From JBBROS01 sp965199595 (GTDB taxonomy: Bacteria > Pseudomonadota > Alphaproteobacteria > Acetobacterales > Acetobacteraceae): a stretch of DNA of 64,000 nucleotides. Shown here piece after piece: positions 1 through 9,142 of this stretch (its first letter is position 1; the number at the start of each line of letters is the position of its first letter). The stretch covers positions 2,604,001 to 2,668,000 of the forward strand of contig OZ241182.1 in NCBI GenBank assembly GCA_965199595.1. The letters run 5' to 3'. Position numbers and translations under genes: made by a program. The notes under the pieces are model-generated. The model worked only from the letters and a program-made list of their open reading frames with translations, was not told the DNA's origin and did not search any database.

Positions 1-872
1 ATGAACATGATCATCGGCAGGGTGAGCAATACCGGCAGCCGGGCCGCCCGCTCCTCGAACCTGGTGAGGGACGCGGTGCGCATCTCGTTGGACAGCGTGC
101 GCAGCGAGTCGGTGAGCGGCGTGCCATACTGCATGGTCTGCGTGAGCGTGGAGGTCAGGCGCATCAGGCTGTCGAGCCCGGTGCGGACCCCCAGGTTGTT
201 GAGCGCCGCGGCGCTGTTGGACATCATTTCCAGCTCCCGCACGGTGGTGGACAGTTCCAGGCACATCTCCGGGTGCACCGCCCTCAGTTCCATCGAGACC
301 CGGGCCATGGCGGGCTCCAGGCTCAACCCGGCCTGGGCGCAGATCACCATCAGGTCCAGCGCGTCCGACAACCCGGCCTCCAGCCGCTTCAGGTAGCCCT
401 GACGGATCCGCTGGATCACCATGTCCGGCGCCACCAGGCCGAAGATGGCGAAGCCGCCCACGGTCGCGGCCCCGGTCAGCGGCTGCATCTGCATGTTCTG
501 CCACAGCAGCCATCCCGCGACCGGCAGGCCGAACAGCATCGACAGCTTGCTGCCGATGAACAGCGCCATCGCATTCGGCCCGCGGAACCCGGCGGCGGAG
601 AGCGTCAGCTGCAGCTCCGCCCGGGTGCGCCCCGGCAGGATGCCGCTCTGCATCACCCCGCGGCCCAGCCCGGTCACCGCCCGCTGCAACCCCCGGGCCA
701 CGCCGCTCCCGGTCTTTCCCCTGTCGACCGGCGGGGTCCACTGGCCACGGGCCGCTTCGAACCGGCTGGACATCAGCACATCGGTGTCCGAGACCCGCAG
801 CATCAGCACCGCGGCAATCACCATCATCACGGCGCTGAACGCGCCCACGGCGAGGAGGAGAGCGACGCTCAT
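1..872 (-). CDS. tadC: Tad pilus inner-membrane platform protein TadC (partial, 3' end outside window)
   Basis: The frame opens at the ATG at 872 and runs off the window start without a stop, leaving about 290 residues. An N-terminal hydrophobic segment (about residues 3-27) is followed by a linker, a membrane hairpin (about 110-150) and a type II secretion F domain with the segment GLSDALDLMVICAQAGLSLE. TadC pairs with TadB as the polytopic platform that couples the CpaF ATPase to Flp pilus assembly in the inner membrane. It starts 7 bases after the tadB stop, so it is the last visible gene of the operon. Usual TadC length is 300-330 residues, so only the last few dozen residues should be missing. 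Confidence 0.93.
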   Translation of the reverse strand, partial: MSVALLLAVGAFSAVMMVIAAVLMLRVSDTDVLMSSRFEAARGQWTPPVDRGKTGSGVARGLQRAVTGLGRGVMQSGILPGRTRAELQLTLSAAGFRGPNAMALFIGSKLSMLFGLPVAGWLLWQNMQMQPLTGAATVGGFAIFGLVAPDMVIQRIRQGYLKRLEAGLSDALDLMVICAQAGLSLEPAMARVSMELRAVHPEMCLELSTTVRELEMMSNSAAALNNLGVRTGLDSLMRLTSTLTQTMQYGTPLTDSLRTLSNEMRTASLTRFEERAARLPVLLTLPMIMF

Positions 873-879
873 GGCGGGG

Positions 880-1851
880 TCATCCCAGGCTCTTGCGAAT
901 GATCATGCGCATCACGAACATGCCGGTGCACAGGGAGAGCAGCGCCAGGCCGAGGATCATGCGCCCGCTTTCCTCCCAGAACAGGATGCCGATGTAATCC
1001 GGGTTGATCGCGTACAGCGCGCCGCCGCTGACCACCGGCAGGCAGCCCAGGATCAGCGAGCTGGTGCGCGCCTCGGCACTCAGCGCATGGCCGCGCGCCT
1101 GCATCGCCACCCGCTTGCGCGTCACCTCGGCCAGCAGGTCCAGCGTCTCGCTCAGCCCACCGCCGGTCTGCGCCTGCAGCGCAAGGGCGGCGGCGAAGAA
1201 GCCGTACTCCGGCAGGTCGTTGCGCTCCGCCATCTCGCGCAGCGCCACCTCCATCGGCACGCCGATGCTGATCTGGTCCGCCAGGCGGTCGAACTCCTTG
1301 GCCGTGGGCTGCTGGCTCTCCGTCGCCACCGCCCGCAGCGCCTGGCTCACCGGGATGCCGACCCGCACGGCGCGCACGATCAGCCCCAGCGCGTCCGGGA
1401 ACTGCCCCCGCAGCCTGGTGACCCGCTTGGACGCCATCATGTTGAACCCGGCCCGGCTCACCGCGACCGTCACCACCGGCATCAGCACCCAGGCCAGGCT
1501 GCCCAGGATGCCCGAGCCCATCGCCACCGCCACCCGCCCGGCGACCAGACCGATGATGATCACGTAGTACCAGGCGAGCGAATACTGCTCGGTCTTGGAC
1601 AGCGAGAACCCGAACACGCCGGTCAGCTGGTCGCGCCACTCCGCCCGGGGCTTCGCATCCTTGCGCGTGATCGAGGGCAGCGCCGCCAGCGCCTTGGGCC
1701 GGCTGAACGCCGTCACGCCATCGATGCGTGCCTGAACCGCCCTGTCGTCGTTGCTGGTGCGCAGCAGCACCAGGCCCGCCAGCGCCGCCGCGAAGAACAG
1801 CAGCGGCCCCGCCACCAGCAGGGGCACCGGGATGCCGCCCGGCTCCGTCAT
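880..1851 (-). CDS. tadB: Tad pilus inner-membrane platform protein TadB
   Basis: This 323-residue protein has an N-terminal membrane segment (about 8-28), a second hydrophobic pair (about 95-135), a central T2SS F domain (about 150-280, with GQFPDALGLIVRAVRVGIPV) and a C-terminal membrane segment. It is the partner of TadC in the Flp/Tad secretion platform. It lies 9 bases after cpaF and 7 bases before tadC, which is the standard cpaF-tadB-tadC order. Length and architecture are normal for the family. Confidence 0.95.
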   Translation of the reverse strand: MTEPGGIPVPLLVAGPLLFFAAALAGLVLLRTSNDDRAVQARIDGVTAFSRPKALAALPSITRKDAKPRAEWRDQLTGVFGFSLSKTEQYSLAWYYVIIIGLVAGRVAVAMGSGILGSLAWVLMPVVTVAVSRAGFNMMASKRVTRLRGQFPDALGLIVRAVRVGIPVSQALRAVATESQQPTAKEFDRLADQISIGVPMEVALREMAERNDLPEYGFFAAALALQAQTGGGLSETLDLLAEVTRKRVAMQARGHALSAEARTSSLILGCLPVVSGGALYAINPDYIGILFWEESGRMILGLALLSLCTGMFVMRMIIRKSLG

Positions 1852-1860
1852 CGCCGGGTG

Positions 1861-3215
<1,355 letters not shown>

Positions 3216-3219
<4 letters not shown>

Positions 3220-4466
3220 TTCCGCTTGGCCGGGCGGCCGAACCAGCCCCGCTTCCGCACGCCGGCCGGGGCCGCATCGGCCTCTGCCGCATCCAGCAGC
3301 CGGCTGCCGGCCACCTGCGTGCTCAGGTCTTTGATGGCGGCCTGGAACGGGCCGCGGATCTCGGCGGCGGGCTTGCCCAGGGTCGCGGCCTGCCCCACCA
3401 CCTTCGGCAGGTCCGGGATCACCACGTCAACCTTGAGCTTGAGCGCCTCCTCGAACTGCCGCCGCGTCAGCCCGCCGGGCAGCCCCTGGCGGTTCAGCAC
3501 CAGGATGGGCCGGCTGGACTGCTGCCCCTTCATGCCCATCAGCCGCAGCGTGTCCCGCACCGAGGCCAGCGTGGGCTCCAGCACCAGGATGCGCCGGTGC
3601 GCCTGGTCCAGCAGCTCCCGGTTCAGCGGGATGGGGCGGAACGGCACGTCGGCGACGATGAAGTTGTAGCGCCGCCGCAGCGCGTTCAGCAGCGCCTCCG
3701 CGGTGCGGGGCAGCACGTCCGGCATGTCCGCCAGCGATTCCTGGGTGGCGAGCACGTGCAGGCGGTCCGTCACCGGTTCGGCGGCGCGCTCGGCCAGCAG
3801 GCTGTCGATGCGCTCGGGGGTCTGCAGCGCGGTGCTCAGCCCCTTGCCGGGCGGCACGTTCAGCAGGAATGAGGCGGTGCCGAAGTGCAGGTCCGGGTCC
3901 AGCAGCACGGTGTGCCGCCGGGCCGCGACGCCGAAGTGCCAGGCGAGGTTCACCGCGACCGTGCTGGCGCCCACGCCGCCGCGGGCGCCGGTGATGGTCA
4001 GCAGGCGCCCGCCCAACGCCGCCTCGCCCTTGGGCGCGCGCCCGGCGGCGAGCGGGCCGAAGTGCCGGGCCACGACCTCACGGGTCAGCGGCTTGGCGAG
4101 ATACTCCATGGCACCCAGGCCGCGGGTCACCTCGCGGTAGAAGTCCAGCCCGGAGAGGTCGCCCGTCACCAGCACGCAGACGTTCGGCTCCACCACGTTG
4201 GAGAGTTCCTCCAGTGCCGAAAGCGGCTCGTCCTCGCCCCCCAGGTCGATGATGAGCACGCGGGGCGTGGCGTTCTTCTGCAGCGCCGTGATGGCGGCCC
4301 GCACGCCGCCGCGCCGGCTCTCGACACCGCCGGGCATGACATCGGACAGGCCTTCCTGGATGGCGGTCTCGGTGGCGGAGTCGGTGACAAAGGCCATGCA
4401 GTTCGGCCGGTCATGCCGCCCTTCCTCAAGCATCGAGACCCCGCTGGCTGCATCGTCGAGCGGCAT
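3216..4466 (-). CDS. cpaE: Tad pilus localisation protein CpaE (MinD/ParA-like with receiver-like N-terminus)
   Basis: I chose the ATG at 4466, which overlaps the stop of the upstream lipoprotein gene; this gives 416 residues. Residues about 20-130 form a receiver-like domain. From 158 a MinD/ParA-type ATPase begins with the deviant P-loop TGARGGVGAST, in which the catalytic lysine of classical P-loops is replaced, as is common in CpaE. Later blocks include LLDPDLHFGT and FIVADVPF. CpaE/TadZ proteins mark the pole or site where Tad pili assemble. The C-terminus is short and basic. A longer in-frame extension upstream lies inside the preceding genes and is not credible. Confidence 0.93.
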
Positions 4467-4762
4467 CAGTTCGCTCCGGGCGGGGCGGCGGCCGGGCCGG
4501 TGGCCGGCTGCTGCGATCCACCGCTGGGCAGCGGCGTGGTCCTGCCGGCCCATAGCCGCGTCACGGGCGCGGTGCTCTCCCACCCGGAGTTGCCGCGCTC
4601 GCCCCTGCCGCGGATCAGGTCGTAGGGGTTGGCGACCATGGCGGCCAGGTTGCGGTTGTTGGCCCCGGTGGGCTGCCACATGCCGGCGCGGGCATAGGGG
4701 TCGGTCTCCGCGCAGCCCGACAGCACGGCGAGCCCGGCCAGCCCCAGCCAGGCGCCCCTCAT
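4466..4762 (-). CDS. Short CpaD-position lipoprotein of the Tad operon
   Basis: A 98-residue protein with a clear lipoprotein signal (LAVLSGC, predicted acylated Cys17). The mature part is proline/glycine rich and contains the segment NRNLAAMVANPYDLIRGRG. It sits between the secretin cpaC (4-base overlap) and cpaE (overlap), exactly where CpaD is encoded in related loci. CpaD proteins are outer-membrane-associated pilus assembly lipoproteins of about 200 residues, so this one is half-size. The NxxAMVANPxDL stretch resembles the conserved CpaD core. I infer a minimal CpaD or secretin pilotin. Confidence 0.75.
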   Translation of the reverse strand: MRGAWLGLAGLAVLSGCAETDPYARAGMWQPTGANNRNLAAMVANPYDLIRGRGERGNSGWESTAPVTRLWAGRTTPLPSGGSQQPATGPAAAPPGAN

Positions 4763-6216
4763 TGCACGATGAACCCGGCCGCACCCGGGATCCGGGTTGG
4801 CGCAATGTTGCCCGGCATGCCGACCTGCCGCAGCAGCAGGATCCGCTCGAGGTCGTTCGGTACCGTGAAGCCGTCGCTCGGCGTCCGCATCTGCGCCGGA
4901 TCATCGACGGGTCGCACGATGTAGGGTGTGACCACCATCACCAGCTCGGTCTCCTGCCGCTGGAACGCGGAGGATCGGAACAGCGCGCCGATGATGGGCA
5001 GGTCACCCAGGAAGGTCAGGCCGCTGGTGGTCTGCGTCGTCGTGTCCTGCAGCAGCCCGGCCAGCGCGAAGCTCTGCCCGCTGCCCAGCTCCACGCTCGT
5101 CTCGGCCCGGCGAACCAGGATGGACGGCACGGACAGCGACAGGTTGCTCGAGCTGCCGAAGCCGCTGTTGCTGTTGTTGCTGTTGTTGCTGTTGTTGCTG
5201 TTGCTGATCTTGATCGAGCCGGTGTCGGTCAGCTGGCTGACCTCGGGCGCGATATGCAGGTTGATGCGGCCATCGCTCAGCACGGTCGGCACGACGTTCA
5301 GGCTCACGCCGTACTTCTTGTAGTCCACGGTGATGACGTTGTCCTTCTGGGCGATCGGGATCGGATATTCGCCCCCCGCCAGGAAGCTGCCCGGCTGCCC
5401 GCTCATCACCGTGAGGTTCGGTTCCGCCAGGACGCGCACCAGGTTGTCGGCGGCCAGCGCGTCGATGATGGCATTCACGTCCCGGCTGCCGACCCGCAGC
5501 ACCCCGGCGGCGGACCCGGCGATCCCCAGCCCGTTCCCGGTGGCGAAGCTGGTCGCGAGCCGGCCCACCGAGCCCACGGACTGCCAGTCGATCCCCAGCG
5601 CCCGCGTCACGTTGCGCTGCATCTCCACGATGCGGACCCGCAGGTTGATCTGCACGGAAGCCTGCACCGTCAGCTGGTTCTCGACCAGCTGGCCCTCCGC
5701 CACGTAGCCCTTCAGGATCGCCACGGCGCGGGCGGCGTCGGCCGGGGTGTTCACGGTGCCGGTCACCATCATGCCGCGCGCCTGCGGCACCACCCGGATG
5801 CGCCCGTTCGGCACCAGGCGCGCGACGGTCGCCTCAGCCTCCGAGGCCGCGAAGGTGTTGGGGCGGACCGAGACATCGAACTGCGAGATGGCGTGGCCCT
5901 CCGCATCCATCGCGGCGATGGTGGTGCGCCCGGGGCCGACGCCGAACACGAACAGGCTGTTGGTGCTGGCGGGCCGCACCTCCGCCACCTTGGGGTCCGC
6001 CACGAACACGTTGGTCGCCGGCCCCGGCAGCGAGATGATGCGCCCATTGCCGGTCTCCAGCGACAGCGTCTGGCTGCCTGGCCCGGCGGTGAACCGCTCC
6101 ACCGCGGGCCGCACCGCGGCCGGGCGCGGGCGCGGTGCGGACGGCTGGGCCTGGACGGGGCTGGCAAGCTGCAAGGCCAGCAGCGCCACGGCCGAGCCAA
6201 TCAGGGCGCGGCGCAT
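4759..6216 (-). CDS. cpaC: Tad pilus outer-membrane secretin CpaC/RcpA
   Basis: A 485-residue secretin with a Sec signal peptide (cleavage near VQA-QP, residue 23). An N-terminal secretin/TonB short domain (about 45-115) and a BON-like domain (about 120-185) are followed by the secretin core (about 195-435). The core includes the signature VPTVLSDGRINLHIAPEVSQL and the late block LPIIGALFRSSAF. It forms the outer-membrane gate for the Flp pilus. An unusual Ser-Asn-Asn tandem tract (338-351) sits in the middle of the core. The gene starts one base inside the cpaB stop and overlaps the next gene by four bases. Confidence 0.96.
   Translation of the reverse strand: MRRALIGSAVALLALQLASPVQAQPSAPRPRPAAVRPAVERFTAGPGSQTLSLETGNGRIISLPGPATNVFVADPKVAEVRPASTNSLFVFGVGPGRTTIAAMDAEGHAISQFDVSVRPNTFAASEAEATVARLVPNGRIRVVPQARGMMVTGTVNTPADAARAVAILKGYVAEGQLVENQLTVQASVQINLRVRIVEMQRNVTRALGIDWQSVGSVGRLATSFATGNGLGIAGSAAGVLRVGSRDVNAIIDALAADNLVRVLAEPNLTVMSGQPGSFLAGGEYPIPIAQKDNVITVDYKKYGVSLNVVPTVLSDGRINLHIAPEVSQLTDTGSIKISNSNNSNNSNNSNSGFGSSSNLSLSVPSILVRRAETSVELGSGQSFALAGLLQDTTTQTTSGLTFLGDLPIIGALFRSSAFQRQETELVMVVTPYIVRPVDDPAQMRTPSDGFTVPNDLERILLLRQVGMPGNIAPTRIPGAAGFIVQ
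5164..5205 (-). repeat. In-frame SNN-coding microsatellite in cpaC
   Basis: A run of near-identical 9-base units of the type TTGTTGCTG on the plus strand encodes repeated Ser-Asn-Asn (residues 338-351). The unit length keeps the reading frame, so slippage would change loop length without breaking the gene. Confidence 0.85.
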
Positions 6217-7046
6217 CAGAACTTGAACTCCTTGCCGTCCTGCGCCCCGGCAAACACCTTCATGGAGCTGAGCACCGGCTTGCTGGAGGCACTGCCCAGC
6301 GCATTGCTCACGTCGCCGGCCCAGGTGGTGCCCTCCTTCTCTTCCGAAGGCCCATGTTCGGCGGACCGCACGGAGAGCGACAGCCGCCCCAGCCGGGTCG
6401 CGACCTGCACCTGCTCGGCGCTGGCCGAGGAGACTTCCAGCGTGATGGTGCGGGCCGGCAGCGAGTCGGCCGCCCCGGTGGCGCCTTGCACCAGCTGCTG
6501 GTCGATGGCGATCACCCGCACGTCGCGCTGCACCGTCTCGGCAGCGATCTTGCGGCCGGGCTGGGCGGCGGCCAGGTCGTCCATCTGCTGCGTCAGGATC
6601 AGGTCCACGCGGTCCCCGGGCCAGATCAGCCCGGCGGTGCCGCTAACCGCATCCACGGCGACCGTCACGGCGCGGAAGCCGGGGCGCAGCACGGCGGCCA
6701 GGAAGCCGTGGTCGCCGGGGCGCAGCACCTCGGTGGTGGCGATCACGTCGCCCACGGCCAGGGTGCGGCGCACCATGGCGCCGGTGAAGCTGCGGCGGGC
6801 ACTGGTCTCGTCGGCGATATAGCCGGTGGGCAGCTTGTCCTCGTCCACCTCTCGCACCGTGATATCGTCCGCCTTCATCAGCGAGCCCGGGCGCAGCGCC
6901 TTGGCCGCGACCAGCACCTTCAACCGGTTCACCAGCGGCGTCGCGGCCACGGCGACATCCCCGTGCGGGGTCACCATCCAGACGATCGTGCCGAACCCCG
7001 CGAGTCCGCAGGCGATCAGGCCGAGCAGGGCGATACGGATGATCAT
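6216..7046 (-). CDS. cpaB: Tad pilus periplasmic assembly protein CpaB/RcpC
   Basis: A 276-residue protein with an N-terminal membrane anchor (about 4-26), then a SAF domain (about 45-110, starting KVLVAAKALRPGSLMKADDI) and an RcpC/CpaB domain (about 115-235). CpaB proteins are periplasmic and are thought to stabilise or gate the secretin, possibly binding peptidoglycan. It overlaps cpaA by four bases and cpaC by one base, so it belongs firmly to the pilus operon. Length is normal for the family. Confidence 0.94.
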   Translation of the reverse strand: MIIRIALLGLIACGLAGFGTIVWMVTPHGDVAVAATPLVNRLKVLVAAKALRPGSLMKADDITVREVDEDKLPTGYIADETSARRSFTGAMVRRTLAVGDVIATTEVLRPGDHGFLAAVLRPGFRAVTVAVDAVSGTAGLIWPGDRVDLILTQQMDDLAAAQPGRKIAAETVQRDVRVIAIDQQLVQGATGAADSLPARTITLEVSSASAEQVQVATRLGRLSLSVRSAEHGPSEEKEGTTWAGDVSNALGSASSKPVLSSMKVFAGAQDGKEFKF

Positions 7047-7555
7047 GGCAGGCCTCCATGGGAAAGGACGAAGAAGGCGCCGCTGGCGATCGCCACGGCG
7101 TAGGGCATGGGTCCGCCACGGCGCAGCCGCCAGCGTTCGGCCCGGACGGCACGCGACAGCAGGCCCGGCGGCCGGGACGCACGGGGGTCGGGCCGCGGCA
7201 ATCGGCGGCGGGCAACCAGATAGGGCAGCGCCAGCAGGCCTCCGGAGAGCGCCACCGCAGCCAGCAGGCTGGGCACCAGCTCCGGCGGCACCAGCAGCGC
7301 CGTGGCTCCCAGCAGCTTCACGTCGCCGCCCCCCATCCAGCCCCGGCGCCAGGCCAGGGCGGCCAGCACGAACACCAACAGGGCGGCAGGCACGCCGGCG
7401 AGGAAGCTGCCCTGGATCGCCTGGGTGGCCAGCCCGGCCACGGCGATGGCGGCGGCCAGGCCGTTCGGCACGGTGCGGGCCATCACGTCGTGCAGGGCGG
7501 CGGCCAGGAGCAGCACGGCCCCGGCGGCAAGCAGTGTGAGCACCAAGGCGTGCAT
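7043..7555 (-). CDS. cpaA: Flp prepilin peptidase CpaA/TadV
   Basis: A 170-residue polytopic membrane protein of the type IV leader peptidase A24 family without the N-methylase domain. The two catalytic aspartates are visible: D23 in LHDVMARTVPN and D78 in the GGGDVKLLGA motif. The C-terminal part is arginine-rich before a last membrane segment. It should cleave both Flp prepilins and the TadE/TadG pseudopilins encoded at 10.8-13.0 kb. It begins 16 bases after the flp stop and overlaps cpaB by four bases. Confidence 0.95.
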   Translation of the reverse strand: MHALVLTLLAAGAVLLLAAALHDVMARTVPNGLAAAIAVAGLATQAIQGSFLAGVPAALLVFVLAALAWRRGWMGGGDVKLLGATALLVPPELVPSLLAAVALSGGLLALPYLVARRRLPRPDPRASRPPGLLSRAVRAERWRLRRGGPMPYAVAIASGAFFVLSHGGLP

Positions 7556-7571
7556 GCCAACGGTTCCGCCG

Positions 7572-7748
7572 CTACTCGTCGAGCGCGGTCTGCACGGTGT
7601 TCATCTTGGTGGCCAGCTCCGTCCCGATGATGCTGAAGCCGGCGAGGCCCACGGCGACCACGGCCGCGGCGATCAGGCCGTATTCCAAGGCGGTGACACC
7701 CTTGCGGTCGCTGGCAAGCCCGGTGAAACGAGCGAAGAACGCTGTCAT
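7572..7748 (-). CDS. flp: Flp-type pilin (operon-proximal copy)
   Basis: A 58-residue Flp/Fap pilin starting at the ATG at 7748. A short basic leader ends in the processing motif G-VTALEY, with E and Y at the +5 and +6 positions typical of Flp pilins. A 20-residue hydrophobic segment follows, then an acidic tail. It is very similar to the pilin at 7868-8041, sharing ALEYGLIAAAVVAVGLAGFS. It lies after a strong hairpin that separates the first pilin from the rest of the operon, so it is probably transcribed at a lower level. An upstream in-frame extension to 7796 is unlikely. Confidence 0.92.
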   Translation of the reverse strand: MTAFFARFTGLASDRKGVTALEYGLIAAAVVAVGLAGFSIIGTELATKMNTVQTALDE

Positions 7749-7816
7749 GAGACCAGTCCCCGGCAAGGTGCGATGAGTTGAAGGCGAGGCAGGCAAGGAG
7801 TTGAACGAGGTCAGGC

Positions 7817-7858
7817 GGCCGGCCCGACCGGAACAGCGCGGTTCCGGTCGGGCCGGCC
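7817..7858 (-). terminator. Perfect 18-bp hairpin between the two flp genes (probable attenuator)
   Basis: Arms 7817-7834 and 7841-7858 are perfectly complementary and close a 6-base loop. The hairpin starts about 10 bases after the stop of the first pilin gene. There is no U-tract, so it may act as an RNA-stabilising 3' end or partial terminator. That would give high pilin mRNA and lower read-through into flp2-cpaABC. Confidence 0.75.
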
Positions 7859-7867
7859 AGGTCCTGC

Positions 7868-8041
7868 TTAGCTCAGCGCCGTCTTGACGGTGTTCATCTT
7901 GGTGGCAAGGTTCGTGCCGATCGCGCTGAAGCCGGCCAGGCCGACGGCAACGACCGCGGCGGCGATCAGGCCATACTCAAGGGCCGTGACGGCGCGCTTG
8001 TCGGTCTTCAGCTCGAGCCAGGTCTTGATGTATTCGTACAT
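7868..8041 (-). CDS. flp: Flp-type pilin (promoter-proximal copy)
   Basis: A 57-residue Flp/Fap pilin starting at the ATG at 8041 after an AAGGA ribosome site about 8 bases upstream. The leader is MYEYIKTWLELKTDKRA and is followed by VTALEYGLIAAAVVAVGLAG. The expected Gly at the cleavage -1 position is Ala here. E and Y are kept at +5 and +6. It is the first gene after the AT-richer promoter region, next to a perfect hairpin, so it is likely the major, most abundant pilin. It is small and easy to miss. Confidence 0.92.
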   Translation of the reverse strand: MYEYIKTWLELKTDKRAVTALEYGLIAAAVVAVGLAGFSAIGTNLATKMNTVKTALS

Positions 8042-8134
8042 GGAGCAGTTCCTTTCGACTATCGTTCACGTCGATCTCGGCGGGCTGTTACTGAGCGAAC
8101 CCGCCGTCTGCGTGTAACCAGACAATAACCAGGA

Positions 8135-8149
8135 TTAACGATCGTTTAC
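8135..8149. promoter_or_regulatory. CtrA-like box upstream of flp
   Basis: The plus strand reads TTAA-N7-TTAC, matching the CtrA full site (TTAA-N7-TTAA) at 7 of 8 positions. It lies about 95 bases upstream of the first pilin start, inside the only AT-rich patch of the region, next to a TTAACGATCGTT palindrome. CtrA controls pilA in Caulobacter. Regulation here is inferred from the motif and its position only. Confidence 0.4.
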
Positions 8150-8250
8150 CAATTGGGAAACGCCGGGAAATGTTGCGGCGTGGTGGACAGTTCCTGACGT
8201 TCCCCGCGCCCGCCTGTCAGAAATCGACGTTCTGCCCCACAGGCGGACGT

Positions 8251-8994
8251 TCAGCCGCGGGGAAGGCGCGCCGGGGTCGCCTGGCGCGTGGGCATGGTGA
8301 TGACGGAGGCGCCCTGGCCCGGCGCGCTCGGCGTCCAGATCCGCATGCCCGCCCCCGGTGTGGGCGCCCAGGCCACCACCCGCACCATCACGGGCCCCAC
8401 AACCGGCGCCACCGGCCGGGGCGCCGGCACCGCGGCCGCCAAGGACAGCGAGTCGCCCCCGGCCCAGCCCGCCAGCACGCGGTCCCGGTACGGCAGGCCC
8501 CGTTCCGGATTCGCGGAGTGGTAATCCGCCACCGCCTGCTCCCAGCTGCCGGCGCGGTTGCGCAGCGCGAGCAGGAAGCGGGCGGCGTACTCCGCGTTGC
8601 GTGCCGGGTCGAAGGCTTCTTCCAGGGTGGAGAATGCGGTGCGGTGATGCATGAGGTTCACCTGGAAGCACCCCACGTCGATCGAGGCCATGCCGCCCGC
8701 CTGCAGCGCCCTGGTGCCTGACAGCGCCTCCGTCTGGCTGTCGAACAGCGTGCCGCGCCCCTCGGCGTTGATGGCCCACGGCCAGGCCGCGACCCGGCCG
8801 CTGACCGGGTCGCGCCGGCCGCTCTCCACCCGCCCGATCGCGTTGAGCAGTCCGGCGGGCACGCCATGCTGCAGCTCAGCCGCGGTGCCGGCGGCCTCGC
8901 ACACCGTCGGCGCCGGTTGCGCGCGGGCCATGCCGGACCCCAGACCGAACAGGACGGCAGCAAGCCAGAACGGACGCAGCGCGGATGTGGCCAT
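8251..8994 (-). CDS. Secreted lytic transglycosylase (SLT family)
   Basis: A 247-residue protein with a signal peptide ending near ARA-QP (residue 25). The catalytic domain contains the SLT start LLNAIGRVESGR, with the presumed catalytic Glu at 57, then DVGCFQVNLMHH and an AARFLLALRNR block. The C-terminal 80 residues are proline/alanine rich and lack a known domain. It would cut peptidoglycan glycan strands, and is plausibly used to open the wall for the adjacent Tad pilus. It lies upstream of the pilins on the same strand, 209 bases away, so it is probably a separate transcript. Confidence 0.85.
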   Translation of the reverse strand: MATSALRPFWLAAVLFGLGSGMARAQPAPTVCEAAGTAAELQHGVPAGLLNAIGRVESGRRDPVSGRVAAWPWAINAEGRGTLFDSQTEALSGTRALQAGGMASIDVGCFQVNLMHHRTAFSTLEEAFDPARNAEYAARFLLALRNRAGSWEQAVADYHSANPERGLPYRDRVLAGWAGGDSLSLAAAVPAPRPVAPVVGPVMVRVVAWAPTPGAGMRIWTPSAPGQGASVITMPTRQATPARLPRG

Positions 8995-9142
8995 GCCGCA
9001 TCGTAGGACGCGGCGGCGACTCGGCGCACGCGGCCAGAGGGATTAGCGGCGGACTAGTCCTTTCGGCCGAAGTGAACGCCGGCCAGGTCTGCCGCATGCT
9101 GCGCACCCGATCCGTCAGTCCCCTATCAATCAAGGGATCCGC

